The notes: generated by a model not told the origin, from the sequence alone. Positions 17,044-26,820 are shown, counted from the stretch's first letter. The stretch: 60,167 bases of DNA from Chryseobacterium polytrichastri (GCF_900142445.1 NZ_FRAV01000031.1:1-60167), one strand, 5' to 3'. Made by a program: numbers and translations.

Positions 17044-19056
17044 ATGAGTAAATTAGATTCAAGAATTCCAGCTGGTCCTCTAAAGGATAAATGGAAAAAT
17101 CATAAAGACCATATGAACCTTGTTGCACCAAACAACAGAGATAAGATTGATATTATTGTTGTAGGTACAGGTTTGGCAGGAGGTTCTGCAGCTGCTACTT
17201 TGGCAGAGCAGGGATATAATGTAAAAGCATTTTGTTATCAGGATTCTCCAAGAAGAGCGCACTCTATTGCTGCTCAAGGGGGGATCAACGCTGCTAAAAA
17301 TTATCAGGGTGATGGTGACTCTACTTATAGACTATTCTATGATACAATCAAAGGAGGTGACTATAGAGCAAGAGAAGCAAACGTATACAGATTAGCTGAA
17401 GTTTCTGCTAATATTATTGACCAATGTGTTTCCCAAGGGGTTCCTTTTGGAAGAGATTACGGCGGACAATTAGATAACCGTTCATTTGGTGGAGTTCAGG
17501 TTAAAAGAACTTTCTATGCCAAAGGGCAAACTGGTCAGCAGTTATTATTAGGTGCTTATTCTTCATTAAGCCGTCAAATCGGTAAGGGTAGAGTAAAAAT
17601 GTATAACCGTCATGAAATGCTAGACTTAGTAATTGTAGACGGAAAAGCAAGAGGTATTATCGCAAGAAACCTTGTAACTGGTGAAGTTGAAAGCCATTCT
17701 GCTCACGCTGTAGTTATTGCTTCTGGAGGATACGGAAATGTATATTTCCTTTCTACAAACGCAATGGGTTCAAACGTTTCTGCAGCTTGGAAAATTCACA
17801 AGAAAGGAGCATATTTTGCAAACCCTTGTTATGTGCAGATTCACCCGACTTGTATTCCTGTTCACGGAACACAGCAGTCTAAACTTACTTTGATGTCTGA
17901 ATCATTAAGAAACTCAGGAAGAATCTGGGTTCCTAAAAAGATTGAAGATTCTGTAGCAATCAGAGAAGGTAAATTAAGAGCTGAAAGTATTAAAGAAGAA
18001 GATAGAGATTATTATTTAGAGAGAAGATATCCTGCATTCGGAAACTTGGTTCCTCGTGACGTTGCGTCTAGAGCAGGTAAAGAAAGATGTGATGCTGGTT
18101 TCGGAATCGAGAATAATGATACGAAAGAAGGGGTTTACTTAGATTTCTCTACAGAAATCATCAAGAAAGGTAAAGAAGCTGCTATTGAAAAGCATATTCA
18201 CAATCCTAGTGATCAGCAAATTTACGACCTTGGAAAAGCTTGGATTGAAGAAAAATACGGTAACCTATTTGTAATGTACGAAAAGATTACTGCTGACGAT
18301 CCTTACAAAACTCCAATGAAAATTTATCCTGCAGTTCACTACACAATGGGTGGTGTTTGGGTTGATTATAACCTTCAGTCTACAATCCCTGGATGTTTCG
18401 TAATTGGTGAAGCTAACTTCTCAGACCACGGTGCAAACAGACTTGGAGCTTCTGCATTGATGCAGGGTCTTGCAGACGGATATTTCGTACTTCCTTATAC
18501 AATTGCAGATTATCTTTCTGCAGATATTAGAACAGGAGCTATTCCTACAGATTCAGCTGATTTCATTGAAGCTGAGAAAGGAATTAAAGATAAAATAGAT
18601 TTCTTCTTAAATAACAAAGGAACTCATTCTGTAGACCACTTCCATAAGCAATTAGGAAACATTATGTGGAATAAAGTAGGAATGGGAAGAACTCCTGAAG
18701 GATTAAGAGAAGCGATTAAAGAAATTGAAGAAGTGAAAAACGATTTCTGGAAAAACGTAAAAGTTCCGGGAGACGTTGAAGGTATGAACACTGAGCTTGA
18801 AAAAGCATTCAGAGTAGCAGACTTTATTGAACTTGGACAATTAATGGCTATTGATGCATTACACAGAAACGAATCTTGTGGTGGACATTTCAGAGAAGAT
18901 CATGCGACTCCGGAAGGTGAAGCAGAAAGAGATGACGTCAACTTCAAATATGTAGGAGCTTGGGAATATCAGGGTGATGATATCAAGCAGGAAGTTCTGC
19001 ACAAAGAAGATCTTATCTATGACAACATAGAAGTTAAAGCGAGAAGTTATAAATAA
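17044..19056 (+). CDS. sdhA: Succinate dehydrogenase flavoprotein subunit
   Basis: The 670-residue flavoprotein oxidises succinate to fumarate. It has the dinucleotide-binding motif VVGTGLAGGSAAATLAEQGY near residues 40-58 and the covalent FAD attachment histidine His73 in RRAHSIAAQGGINAA. The active-site loop with HPTCIPVHG is near 275, and PAVHYTMGGVWVDY is near 428. The FAD-capping C-terminal helical domain is complete. Together with the single five-helix SdhC it makes the type B enzyme used in the oxidative TCA cycle of aerobic flavobacteria. Confidence 0.97.
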   Translation: MSKLDSRIPAGPLKDKWKNHKDHMNLVAPNNRDKIDIIVVGTGLAGGSAAATLAEQGYNVKAFCYQDSPRRAHSIAAQGGINAAKNYQGDGDSTYRLFYDTIKGGDYRAREANVYRLAEVSANIIDQCVSQGVPFGRDYGGQLDNRSFGGVQVKRTFYAKGQTGQQLLLGAYSSLSRQIGKGRVKMYNRHEMLDLVIVDGKARGIIARNLVTGEVESHSAHAVVIASGGYGNVYFLSTNAMGSNVSAAWKIHKKGAYFANPCYVQIHPTCIPVHGTQQSKLTLMSESLRNSGRIWVPKKIEDSVAIREGKLRAESIKEEDRDYYLERRYPAFGNLVPRDVASRAGKERCDAGFGIENNDTKEGVYLDFSTEIIKKGKEAAIEKHIHNPSDQQIYDLGKAWIEEKYGNLFVMYEKITADDPYKTPMKIYPAVHYTMGGVWVDYNLQSTIPGCFVIGEANFSDHGANRLGASALMQGLADGYFVLPYTIADYLSADIRTGAIPTDSADFIEAEKGIKDKIDFFLNNKGTHSVDHFHKQLGNIMWNKVGMGRTPEGLREAIKEIEEVKNDFWKNVKVPGDVEGMNTELEKAFRVADFIELGQLMAIDALHRNESCGGHFREDHATPEGEAERDDVNFKYVGAWEYQGDDIKQEVLHKEDLIYDNIEVKARSYK

Positions 19057-19080
19057 TCTCCAACCTATAAATATAAAATT

Positions 19081-19848
19081 ATGAGTGCAAAAAAAGGCCT
19101 TCATCTTACGCTGAAAATTTGGAGACAAAAAAATAGTAAAACTAAAGGTCAGTTTGAGACCTATAAAATATCGGATGTTTCTACAGATTCTTCATTCTTA
19201 GAAATGTTAGACATCCTTAATGAGAATATTATTAACGAGGGAAAAGAGCCTATCGCTTTTGATCACGACTGTCGTGAAGGAATTTGCGGAATGTGTTCTC
19301 TTTACATTAATGGTAGAGCTCACGGTCCGGATACGGGTATCACAACTTGTCAGTTGCACATGAGAATGTTCAAAGACGGTGAAACTATCGTTATCGAACC
19401 TTGGAGAAGTGCTGCTTTCCCAGTTATTAAAGACTTAATGGTAGACAGAAGTGCATTCGACAGAGTAATGGCTGCGGGTGGTTTTATTTCTGTGAATACC
19501 TCAGGAAATACATTAGATGCTAATGCTATTCCGGTTCCTAAAGAAGATGCAGACAAAGCAATGGATGCTGCGGCTTGTATCGGATGTGGAGCTTGTGTGG
19601 CTACTTGTAAAAACGGATCTGCAATGTTATTTGTTGGAGCTAAAGTTTCTCAGTTTGCTTTACTACCGCAAGGTAGAGTAGAGGCTAAACGTAGAGTTCT
19701 TAACATGGTTCAGGCAATGGATGAAGAAGGATTCGGTAACTGTTCAAACACTGGTGCGTGTGAAATAGAGTGTCCTAAAGGAATTTCTCTTGAAAACATT
19801 GCTAGAATGAACAGAGAATACATGGCAGCTCTAGTAGACCAAGGATAG
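19081..19848 (+). CDS. sdhB: Succinate dehydrogenase iron-sulfur subunit
   Basis: The 255-residue subunit carries the three iron-sulfur centres that link SdhA and SdhC. The [2Fe-2S] ligands are in CREGICGMC near residue 64 with a further Cys in ITTCQLHM. The [4Fe-4S] motif is CIGCGACVATC near 163, and the later cysteines in CSNTGACEIECPKGI complete the [3Fe-4S] set. It is 24 nt after sdhA and is followed by the operon terminator at 19867-19902. Confidence 0.96.
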   Translation: MSAKKGLHLTLKIWRQKNSKTKGQFETYKISDVSTDSSFLEMLDILNENIINEGKEPIAFDHDCREGICGMCSLYINGRAHGPDTGITTCQLHMRMFKDGETIVIEPWRSAAFPVIKDLMVDRSAFDRVMAAGGFISVNTSGNTLDANAIPVPKEDADKAMDAAACIGCGACVATCKNGSAMLFVGAKVSQFALLPQGRVEAKRRVLNMVQAMDEEGFGNCSNTGACEIECPKGISLENIARMNREYMAALVDQG

Positions 19849-19866
19849 AATTGATTTAAATACATG

Positions 19867-19902
19867 AAAAAGATCGTCTCCTCAGTGGTAGACGATCTTT
19901 TT
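19867..19902 (+). terminator. Terminator of the sdhCAB operon
   Basis: A perfect 13-bp stem AAAAAGATCGTCT/AGACGATCTTTTT with a 10-nt loop; the T run is part of the stem. Confidence 0.9.
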
Positions 19903-19932
19903 AGTTAAATCTTTCATAAAAAATGCTTTTAG

Positions 19933-19964
19933 ATTGTATTAAATATACTGAAAAACTTATTTTT
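19933..19964 (+). promoter_or_regulatory. Promoter for the DUF4369 lipoprotein gene (TTG-N21-TATTTTTG)
   Basis: TTG at 19933-19935 and TATTTTTG at 19957-19964 are 21 bp apart. The ATG is 22 nt past the -7 box. Confidence 0.65.
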
Positions 19965-19985
19965 GTTAAATTATAAAATTCAATA

Positions 19986-21524
19986 ATGAAAAAATATCTT
20001 TTATTGTTTATCATCGCAGTGTTTGTGATGTCTTGCTCTAAAAAAGTTGAAGTAAAAGGAAAAATCAGTGGAGGGTCTCCATTAGAAAGAATAGAGTTTA
20101 TCGAAGCTTCTGGTGTTGCTACGTTACCGTTGGCAAACATTGGGGTAAAGAATGATGGTACTTTCGAAGGAAGTTTTGAAGCTCCTAAAAGCGGAATGTA
20201 CGTTATTTCTTATGGAGGTAAGCAGAATTTGGTTTACTTAAAAGCTGGTCAGGCTCTTAATATTTCTGGAAACGGACCTACTTTCCCTTCAGAATATGTG
20301 ATCACTGGTGATGCTAAAAAGAATAATGATTTCTTTACTGCAGCTCAAAAATATCTTACAAATTATGCTCAGGGTGTGAATATGAATGAGCTAATGACGA
20401 AAGATGAGGCTACATTCATTAAAGGGATTCAAAAAGTAGAAGCTGATATCAATAAAAATATTGACGAAAACGTTAAGAAATTCAATCCTGATAACGAAGT
20501 AGTTCAATGGAAAAAGAATGATATCGCAAGTACATTACTTTCTATTATGACTCAGTACGATATGAGTCATAAGCAAATGGGTAATCCTTCTTTTAAAGTG
20601 ACTAAAGCTTTTACAGATTATGAAAATAAGCTACAAGCTAATAAGGATGAAATGGTGAAAAGTAATCCAGCTTACAGAAGTTACCTTTTATCTAAAATGA
20701 GCCCTGATTTCCAAAAGTATGCAGAAGCAAACAGCAAAGGAAAAACGGACGTTACTACTTCAGAATTATTCGATCAATTCTTGAAAGGTAAAAAAGATGT
20801 TTCACAAATTACCAAAGATTATCTTTTGGCATTTGTAATGGCTCAGTCTGATATTCACCCGAATACTCCTGAGAAAACATCGGATAAGATCAAAAAAATC
20901 ATTGACGAAGATATTAAAGACGCTACTATTAAAGCAGATCTAAAGAAAATTCAGTTTGCGATCAACGGATTCAAAATTGGGGATGTTGCTCCAGAAGGTG
21001 CATTGGCAAAACAAGACGGTAAAGCTTATAAGCTTTCTGAAAATAAAGGAAAACCATATATGCTAGCATTCTATGCTTCTTGGAATCCTTACATCGGAGA
21101 AGCTACTGTTCCTGTATTGAAAGAAGTTGCAAACTTCTACAAGTCTAAAATGAATTTCGTATTCGTAAATGTAGACGATACTAAAGATCAGTTTGTAAAA
21201 ACAAGCAATTCTTTATTGAAAGGAATTACAGGTGTAAATGTATATGCTGATGGAGGATTGAATTCTGATATGGCTAAAAAATATGGAGTGTACGGATTCA
21301 AATTACCTTGCTTCATCATTATCGATAAAGATGGAAAAATTGCTAGCAAGCCATTCTTCAATCTTGGTGATCCGGAATTGGTAACTGTTTTAGATAAACA
21401 AACAGGCCTTTCAGCTCCGAAAGTAGATCCAAACATGCAGTTGCAACAAGGTATGGGTGTAGATCCTTCTGCTCAACAGCAGGTTCCGCAGCCTTCAAAT
21501 CCGCAACCGGCTCCTAAAAAATAG
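19986..21524 (+). CDS. DUF4369 / thioredoxin-fold lipoprotein lacking CXXC
   Basis: The 512-residue lipoprotein has a signal peptide with the lipobox Cys at 17 (FVMSC). An N-terminal DUF4369 domain covers roughly residues 20-110, a long helical middle part follows, and a C-terminal TlpA/AhpC-like thioredoxin fold covers about 330-475. Where active relatives carry WCxxC, this protein has ASWNPYIGEA (about 364-373), so both redox cysteines are gone while the fold (KPYMLAFYASW, LPCFIIIDKDGKI) is kept. It ends in a Gln/Pro-rich tail. A binding or structural role is more likely than disulfide exchange. Single gene between two terminators. Confidence 0.83.
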   Translation: MKKYLLLFIIAVFVMSCSKKVEVKGKISGGSPLERIEFIEASGVATLPLANIGVKNDGTFEGSFEAPKSGMYVISYGGKQNLVYLKAGQALNISGNGPTFPSEYVITGDAKKNNDFFTAAQKYLTNYAQGVNMNELMTKDEATFIKGIQKVEADINKNIDENVKKFNPDNEVVQWKKNDIASTLLSIMTQYDMSHKQMGNPSFKVTKAFTDYENKLQANKDEMVKSNPAYRSYLLSKMSPDFQKYAEANSKGKTDVTTSELFDQFLKGKKDVSQITKDYLLAFVMAQSDIHPNTPEKTSDKIKKIIDEDIKDATIKADLKKIQFAINGFKIGDVAPEGALAKQDGKAYKLSENKGKPYMLAFYASWNPYIGEATVPVLKEVANFYKSKMNFVFVNVDDTKDQFVKTSNSLLKGITGVNVYADGGLNSDMAKKYGVYGFKLPCFIIIDKDGKIASKPFFNLGDPELVTVLDKQTGLSAPKVDPNMQLQQGMGVDPSAQQQVPQPSNPQPAPKK

Positions 21525-21541
21525 TAAACTTTAACATAGAT

Positions 21542-21572
21542 AAAAACCTTGTCCTTCGGATAAGGTTTTTTT
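21542..21572 (+). terminator. Terminator after the DUF4369 lipoprotein gene
   Basis: AACCTTGTCC/GGATAAGGTT around a TTCG tetraloop (one G-T pair), then a T run. Confidence 0.88.
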
Positions 21573-21577
21573 TATTG

Positions 21578-21585
21578 TATTTTTG
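21578..21585 (+). promoter_or_regulatory. Probable -7 box for rlmD
   Basis: TATTTTTG lies directly behind the preceding terminator and 56 nt before the rlmD start. No -33 TTG at a normal distance. Confidence 0.35.
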
Positions 21586-21641
21586 CAAAATGAAGCCGCA
21601 AGGTTTCATTTGATTATATTAGAAAAAATAGAAAATAGGGA

Positions 21642-23048
21642 ATGAGAAAGAAGAAAGATATTATTCTTGAAAATATTAAATTGTTTGGTGCAGGAGCCAA
21701 AGGCATCGCAATCGGAAAAACAGAAGAAGGAAAGACTGTGCTGGTTTCCGGTGGGGTTCCAGGAGATGTAGTGAATGCTAGAGTGAAAAAATCTAAGTCC
21801 AAATATTATGAAGCTGAAACAACTGAGGTGGTTACAAAATCTCCATTCAGAGTAGATGCTAAATGTATTCATTTTGGAACGTGTGGTGGTTGTAAATGGC
21901 AGAATATGAGCTATGAAAAGCAACTTGATTTTAAGCAAGAAGAAGTATACAATAATATAAAAAGAATTGGCGGAATTGATGATTTTGAAACCGTTCCAAT
22001 CTTAGGTGCTGAAGAACAATATTTCTACAGAAATAAAATGGAGTTCTCTTTCTCTAATGCGAAATGGCTTACTCAATATGAGATAAGTTCTGAAGAAAAT
22101 TTCGGAAATAGAGATGCACTTGGTTTCCATATTCCGGGAATGTGGAGTAAGATCTTAGATCTTAAAGAATGTTTGCTTCAGGAAGATCCTTCCAATGCGA
22201 TTCGTTTAGCTGTAAGAAATTTCAGTGTTGAAAACGGGTTGGATTTCTTTGATGTTAGAAATCAAGAAGGGTTTTTAAGAACATTAATGATGAGACAAAA
22301 CTCTAAAGGTGAATGGATGGTTTTATTCCAACTTTATAGAGAAGAAAAAGCGAACAGAGAAAAACTTTTCCAATATTTATTAGAGAAATTCCCGCAGATT
22401 AAAACGTTGGTTTATGCTATTAATCCAAAACAAAACGATTCTATCTACGATTTAAATGTAAATATTTATTTCGGTGATGGATTCTTAATGGAAGAAATGG
22501 ATGGGTTGAAGTTCAAAATTGGTCCAAAATCATTCTTTCAAACCAATTACAAACAAGCTTTAGAACTTTACAGAAAAACGTTAGAGTTTGCCGATTTAAA
22601 AGGTGATGAAGTTGTTTATGACTTATATACAGGAACAGGAACAATTGCTCAATATGTTGCCAGAAATGCAAAGCATGTGATCGGAATAGAATCTGTTCAG
22701 GAAGCAATTGATGCTGCTATCGAACATGCTGAATTAAATGGTCTTACCAATACAACGTTCTATTGTGGAGATATGAAAAATGTCTTCAATGATGAGTTCT
22801 TGGAAAATCATCCAAAAGCAGATGTATTAATTACAGATCCACCAAGAGATGGAATGCACCAAAAAGTGGTTGAGCAGATCTTGAAATTGGCACCGGAAAA
22901 AGTAGTATACGTAAGTTGTAACTCTGCAACTCAGGCTAGAGATTTAGCCTTAATGAAAGATCATTACACATTAGTTAAAATTTTACCGGTAGATATGTTC
23001 CCACAAACGCACCATGTGGAGAATATTGCATTACTGATTAAAAAATAA
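21642..23048 (+). CDS. rlmD: 23S rRNA (uracil-1939-C5)-methyltransferase RlmD-like
   Basis: The 468-residue TrmA/RlmD-family enzyme methylates uracil C5 using SAM. It starts with a TRAM-like domain. An iron-sulfur motif CIHFGTCGGCKWQNM lies near residue 72, with a fourth Cys in LKECLLQED. The Rossmann methyltransferase shows DLYTGTGTIAQYVA (SAM site) near 328, TDPPRDGMH near 395, and the catalytic Cys in VVYVSCNSATQARDL. The exact target base is inferred from the family; the ortholog could also be RlmCD-like. Followed by the DUF6452 and DUF6048 genes, a common flavobacterial order. Confidence 0.9.
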   Translation: MRKKKDIILENIKLFGAGAKGIAIGKTEEGKTVLVSGGVPGDVVNARVKKSKSKYYEAETTEVVTKSPFRVDAKCIHFGTCGGCKWQNMSYEKQLDFKQEEVYNNIKRIGGIDDFETVPILGAEEQYFYRNKMEFSFSNAKWLTQYEISSEENFGNRDALGFHIPGMWSKILDLKECLLQEDPSNAIRLAVRNFSVENGLDFFDVRNQEGFLRTLMMRQNSKGEWMVLFQLYREEKANREKLFQYLLEKFPQIKTLVYAINPKQNDSIYDLNVNIYFGDGFLMEEMDGLKFKIGPKSFFQTNYKQALELYRKTLEFADLKGDEVVYDLYTGTGTIAQYVARNAKHVIGIESVQEAIDAAIEHAELNGLTNTTFYCGDMKNVFNDEFLENHPKADVLITDPPRDGMHQKVVEQILKLAPEKVVYVSCNSATQARDLALMKDHYTLVKILPVDMFPQTHHVENIALLIKK

Positions 23049-23126
23049 TTTATTTACATTTGAAGATCAAAATATTAATATGAAATGTCAGTTCCATCTG
23101 ACCAAATTAAAAATATAAACGTACAG

Positions 23127-23606
23127 ATGAAATATTTTAAATTCCTCATATTGACGTGTTTTTTAGAAATGCTTTTTTCTTGCGGAGGAGATGACGATAT
23201 CTGTGAAAGCGGAGAAGGAACACCTAGAATGAAGATAGGCATTAAAAGTTTTGAAACAGATAAACCTGGGGTTATAGATTCATTGTATGTAGCGGTGGAT
23301 TATGGCTCTGGGACTAAGGTTCAATTGGGAAAAACCGCAGTCGTATCATCTAGATTGATACCTTTACGTGTTGATGATGCTCCTTACACAGATATTTATT
23401 TTAGAACAAGGCTTAATGGTGCCGAATCCAAGGTTAGGATAAATTATACAACAAAAGCTACGTATGTTTCTCCCGGTTGTGGAATTAAAAAAACATACGG
23501 GAATTTAACGACAGAATTAATTACTCCTACTGTTGTAAAGAAAGTAGAAGTAGACTTAAATCAAATAGAGAATGAAGACAAAACTAATATTTTCCTTCTT
23601 TTTTAG
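23127..23606 (+). CDS. DUF6452 lipoprotein
   Basis: The product of 159 residues has a lipoprotein signal with Cys19 (EMLFSC) followed by GGDDD, the Bacteroidota surface-exposure-like acidic pattern. The body fits the DUF6452 family that sits between rlmD and a DUF6048 gene in flavobacteria; its function is unknown. An upstream ATG at 23085 is in frame, but the ATG at 23127 places the signal peptide at the N-terminus and is preferred. The 3' end overlaps the next gene by 35 nt, so the two are translated together. Confidence 0.75.
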   Translation: MKYFKFLILTCFLEMLFSCGGDDDICESGEGTPRMKIGIKSFETDKPGVIDSLYVAVDYGSGTKVQLGKTAVVSSRLIPLRVDDAPYTDIYFRTRLNGAESKVRINYTTKATYVSPGCGIKKTYGNLTTELITPTVVKKVEVDLNQIENEDKTNIFLLF

Positions 23607-24240
23607 TATACTAAGTTTGTTGAGCTTTGCTCAGGAAAAGAAAGAAGTAAAAGAAGTGAAAAAAGAAAAATGGACATATAAACCTAATTTTATGGTTGGT
23701 TTTGATCTTCTAAATGCAGGAAGTTCTTTCTTTTCAGATAGAAAAATGTATCAGGGATTTATATCATCTAAAATTAAAAATGATCTTCACGCAGTTATTG
23801 ATGCTGGATTTGATTCTAATGTATATCAGAAAAACGGTTATGATGTGAAAGCAAATGGTCCTTTTCTTAAACTTGGTGTTTTCTATATGCTGGCAAAAGA
23901 TGCTGAAAATGAATTCAACGGTTTTTATGTTGGAGGAAAAGCGGCGGGTTCATTTTATACTCAGGAATATATGGCCGTTCCGGTGCGTGGATTTGGGGGA
24001 AGCAGTACTTCAATAGCGTATCCATCCTCTACGCAATCCTCATATTGGTTAGAAGGAATGATAGGAGGTAGAGTTCAACTATTTGAATCTAATTTTTATA
24101 TAGATGTTAATCTTCAGCCTAAGTATTTAATATATACAACAAAGCAAGACGAAATCCAACCAATGATCGTTCCTGGCTTTGGGAAAAGCTCGTCTAAATT
24201 TGCAATGGGATTCGCTTGGAATATTGCGTATAAGTTTTAA
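23572..24240 (+). CDS. DUF6048 outer-membrane-like protein
   Basis: The 222-residue protein has a signal peptide (residues 1-20, ending LSFAQ), a Lys/Glu-rich linker and then alternating beta-strand patterns ending in WNIAYKF, a terminal aromatic residue typical of outer membrane beta-barrels. It fits DUF6048, which travels with DUF6452. The start overlaps the preceding gene by 35 nt in another frame. Function unknown; a barrel in the outer membrane partnered with the lipoprotein upstream is an inference. Confidence 0.75.
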   Translation: MKTKLIFSFFFSILSLLSFAQEKKEVKEVKKEKWTYKPNFMVGFDLLNAGSSFFSDRKMYQGFISSKIKNDLHAVIDAGFDSNVYQKNGYDVKANGPFLKLGVFYMLAKDAENEFNGFYVGGKAAGSFYTQEYMAVPVRGFGGSSTSIAYPSSTQSSYWLEGMIGGRVQLFESNFYIDVNLQPKYLIYTTKQDEIQPMIVPGFGKSSSKFAMGFAWNIAYKF

Positions 24241-24246
24241 CAAATA

Positions 24247-24714
24247 CTATTTTTTTTGAGGATTATGCTTTTCTTTTACATTGCCCATAAGAGCTTTGTA
24301 GAGATTTTCTAATTCTTTTGGAGGAATACCAGCATCGAAAGTGGAAGAGGTATATTCTTTTCCATTAGCATAGATTATTATGGTTGATGCCAAAGCTTTG
24401 TCGGAATATCTACCGGTAGTAGGTGATACAAACGAACCTATTTTTGATAACTCAATCAAATCTACCTGTTCGGTAATGTTTTTCCATTCGTTTGTAGATA
24501 TAGATTCATTTTTTATATCCCCATTAAGGGATATTATTTTTGAGTTGAGTGTAAAGGTGATAAGTCTGTTGGTTCCTCTTGTCTGTTCTTTTAATTCAAT
24601 TTTTAGCAATGAGGAATTATTTCTTAGGTTATTATGATCATTCTTTTGTTGAGATTTACAACTGATGTTAAGCAAGAAAAAAAAAGAAAGTAGAAGTAAA
24701 GTGTAGGGTTTCAT
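24247..24714 (-). CDS. Lipoprotein of unknown function
   Basis: The 155-residue protein has a lipoprotein signal with Cys19 (LLNISC) followed by KSQQ. The rest is a soluble domain with strands such as RLITFTLNSKIISLNGDI and ALASTIIIYANGKEY. I do not recognise the family. It ends 6 nt from the stop of the converging DUF6048 gene. A -7-like TACGTTTG at 24740-24747 may drive it, divergent from the M43 protease. Confidence 0.65.
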   Translation of the reverse strand: MKPYTLLLLSFFFLLNISCKSQQKNDHNNLRNNSSLLKIELKEQTRGTNRLITFTLNSKIISLNGDIKNESISTNEWKNITEQVDLIELSKIGSFVSPTTGRYSDKALASTIIIYANGKEYTSSTFDAGIPPKELENLYKALMGNVKEKHNPQKK

Positions 24715-24739
24715 TATTTTTATAAATTTATTTATTTTA

Positions 24740-24747
24740 CAAACGTA
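24740..24747 (-). promoter_or_regulatory. Probable -7 box for the 24247-24714 lipoprotein gene
   Basis: TACGTTTG on the minus strand, 26 nt before the ATG at 24714; no -33 TTG found. Confidence 0.35.
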
Positions 24748-24774
24748 TTGATGATTTTTTTGTTGAAAAACTAA

Positions 24775-24782
24775 TATATTTG
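24775..24782 (+). promoter_or_regulatory. Probable -7 box for the M43 protease gene
   Basis: TATATTTG, 19 nt before the ATG at 24802. It is back to back with the lipoprotein promoter. Confidence 0.45.
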
Positions 24783-24801
24783 CAAAGTTAATAAAAAAAA
24801 T

Positions 24802-26820
24802 ATGCGAAAATCTACTACTTCAAAATCACTTTTTTTGTTACCTCTATTTTGTGCTGGTTTAATGGTGGCACAAAACACTAAAGGGACTAGAAAAAAAATT
24901 GAATCTATTGAAAAGACCCCACAAGAGCTTGTCCAGTCTAACGGTTTCGAAAGATGTGGTACAACGGAATATGAAGAATTTTTAAGAAAAAATTTTCCGG
25001 GAAGACTATCTGTTGATCAGTTCGAAGCGTGGTTGAAACCATTAATTCAAAAAGCTAAAAATGAGAAATCACAGAATGGAGGTATTATTACTATTCCTGT
25101 AGTTGTTCACGTTATTCATGGTGGACAAGCTTATGGTTCTGCTCCAAATATTATAGATGAGCAGGTGATGTCACAGATTATAGTAATGAACCAAGATTAT
25201 CGTAAATTAATGGGGACCCCAGGGTTTAATAATAGTGCTGTTGGGGCTGATGTACAACTTCAATTTGCATTGGCAAAGGTAGATCCAAATGGAAATCCGA
25301 CCAATGGAATTGATAGAGTGAATTTGTGCCAATCAACTTTCAAGAAAGATGTTATTGAAGCTTTTGTAAAACCTGAAACTATTTGGAATCCCAATCAATA
25401 TATGAATATGTGGAGTGTAGCATTTGCATCTCCAAATACAAATTTATTAGGATATGCTCAGTTTCCGGATGGATCAAATCTTCCTGGTTTAGATCCACTA
25501 GGAGGGTATGATACTACTGATGGTGTGGTTGCTAGTTACAATGCATTTGGAAGTAATGATTTTGGAAACAATTTCATTTTAAATTCTACTTATAATAAAG
25601 GGAGAACAATGACTCATGAAGTGGGACATTTTCTAGGCTTGAGGCATATTTGGGGAGATTCTGCTTGTGGAGATGATTTCTGTGCGGATACGCCTACAGC
25701 TCATACTGCAAATTATACTTGCATAGATATTGCAAGCTGTAATGATCCGTCAGTATTGGAGATGGTTCAAAATTATATGGATTATACTAATGATGCTTGT
25801 ATGAATATCTTTACGATTAATCAAAAAGATAGAATTACAGCAGTAATGAATAATTCAGCTAGAAGAGCCTCATTAAAAACATCTACTAAAGATGTTGCAA
25901 TTCCGTTATTTGCAAATGATGCTGAAATTAAATTAGAAAGAACATGTGCAACAGTAACTTGTGAAGCTGTACAAAGTATTCCTGTATCCCTATTTAATAG
26001 GGGAACAAATGTTCTTACTTCAGCTAAGATAAATTATACTATTAATGGGGTAGCACAATCTCCATACAACTGGACTGGTACCCTACCTCAAGATAAACTT
26101 CAATTATTAAGTCTTCCTGTTGCTGCTGGAACGATAGGTGGTCCAATGACTATTAGCATTGAAACAGCGAATGGTGTAGCAGATCAAAGAGCTTCGAACA
26201 ATACTGTTACTTCAACTTATGTCGGAGCGCCAATGCCTGTAACTAATAATGTAATATTTAATCTTCAATTAGATTATTACGGATCTGAAACAAGTTGGAC
26301 ATTGAAAAATAGTGCAGGAGCTACAGTTTATAGCGGTAATAATTATCCTGATGTACTTGATCCAAATACGATGCCTATTCCGGCATTAATTACCCAAAAC
26401 TGGACACTAAACCCAGATGATTGTTATACATTCACAATTTCTGATTCTTATGGGGATGGTTTTGCTTTTTATGGTGGATATTTTAATATTAAAACCCCAG
26501 CAGGAATTACTTTAATTTCTGGTGGTAGCTTTACTACTTCTCAAAGGAAGGTAATGAAAGTTTCAAATGCTCTAAGTACAAGCGAAGTGAATAAGAAAGA
26601 TCACTTTGGAATATATCCAAACCCTGTTAGTGATATTTTAAATATTACGAATGTTTCTAATAAAGCTACTTTCCAAATTCATAATGCAGTTGGACAGGTT
26701 GTAAAAGGAGGAAATATTGATAATAATCAAGTTAGAGTAAGTGATTTCGTAAAAGGAACTTATATTATTACGATAAAAGATAATACAATTTCAGAAAGTA
26801 TTAAGTTCATCAAAAACTAG
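24802..26820 (+). CDS. T9SS-secreted M43-family zinc metalloprotease
   Basis: The 672-residue protein has a signal peptide (about residues 1-24), a propeptide, and a peptidase M43 (pappalysin/ulilysin-like) domain. The zinc motif HEVGHFLGLRH begins at His272, followed by CADTPTA and NYMDYTNDACMNIFT with the Met-turn, as in M43B enzymes. After a beta-rich spacer (about 370-590) it ends in a T9SS type A sorting domain starting IYPNPVSDILNITNV near residue 605 and closing SESIKFIKN. It is therefore expected to pass the outer membrane through T9SS and be released or surface-attached. Confidence 0.9.
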   Translation: MRKSTTSKSLFLLPLFCAGLMVAQNTKGTRKKIESIEKTPQELVQSNGFERCGTTEYEEFLRKNFPGRLSVDQFEAWLKPLIQKAKNEKSQNGGIITIPVVVHVIHGGQAYGSAPNIIDEQVMSQIIVMNQDYRKLMGTPGFNNSAVGADVQLQFALAKVDPNGNPTNGIDRVNLCQSTFKKDVIEAFVKPETIWNPNQYMNMWSVAFASPNTNLLGYAQFPDGSNLPGLDPLGGYDTTDGVVASYNAFGSNDFGNNFILNSTYNKGRTMTHEVGHFLGLRHIWGDSACGDDFCADTPTAHTANYTCIDIASCNDPSVLEMVQNYMDYTNDACMNIFTINQKDRITAVMNNSARRASLKTSTKDVAIPLFANDAEIKLERTCATVTCEAVQSIPVSLFNRGTNVLTSAKINYTINGVAQSPYNWTGTLPQDKLQLLSLPVAAGTIGGPMTISIETANGVADQRASNNTVTSTYVGAPMPVTNNVIFNLQLDYYGSETSWTLKNSAGATVYSGNNYPDVLDPNTMPIPALITQNWTLNPDDCYTFTISDSYGDGFAFYGGYFNIKTPAGITLISGGSFTTSQRKVMKVSNALSTSEVNKKDHFGIYPNPVSDILNITNVSNKATFQIHNAVGQVVKGGNIDNNQVRVSDFVKGTYIITIKDNTISESIKFIKN

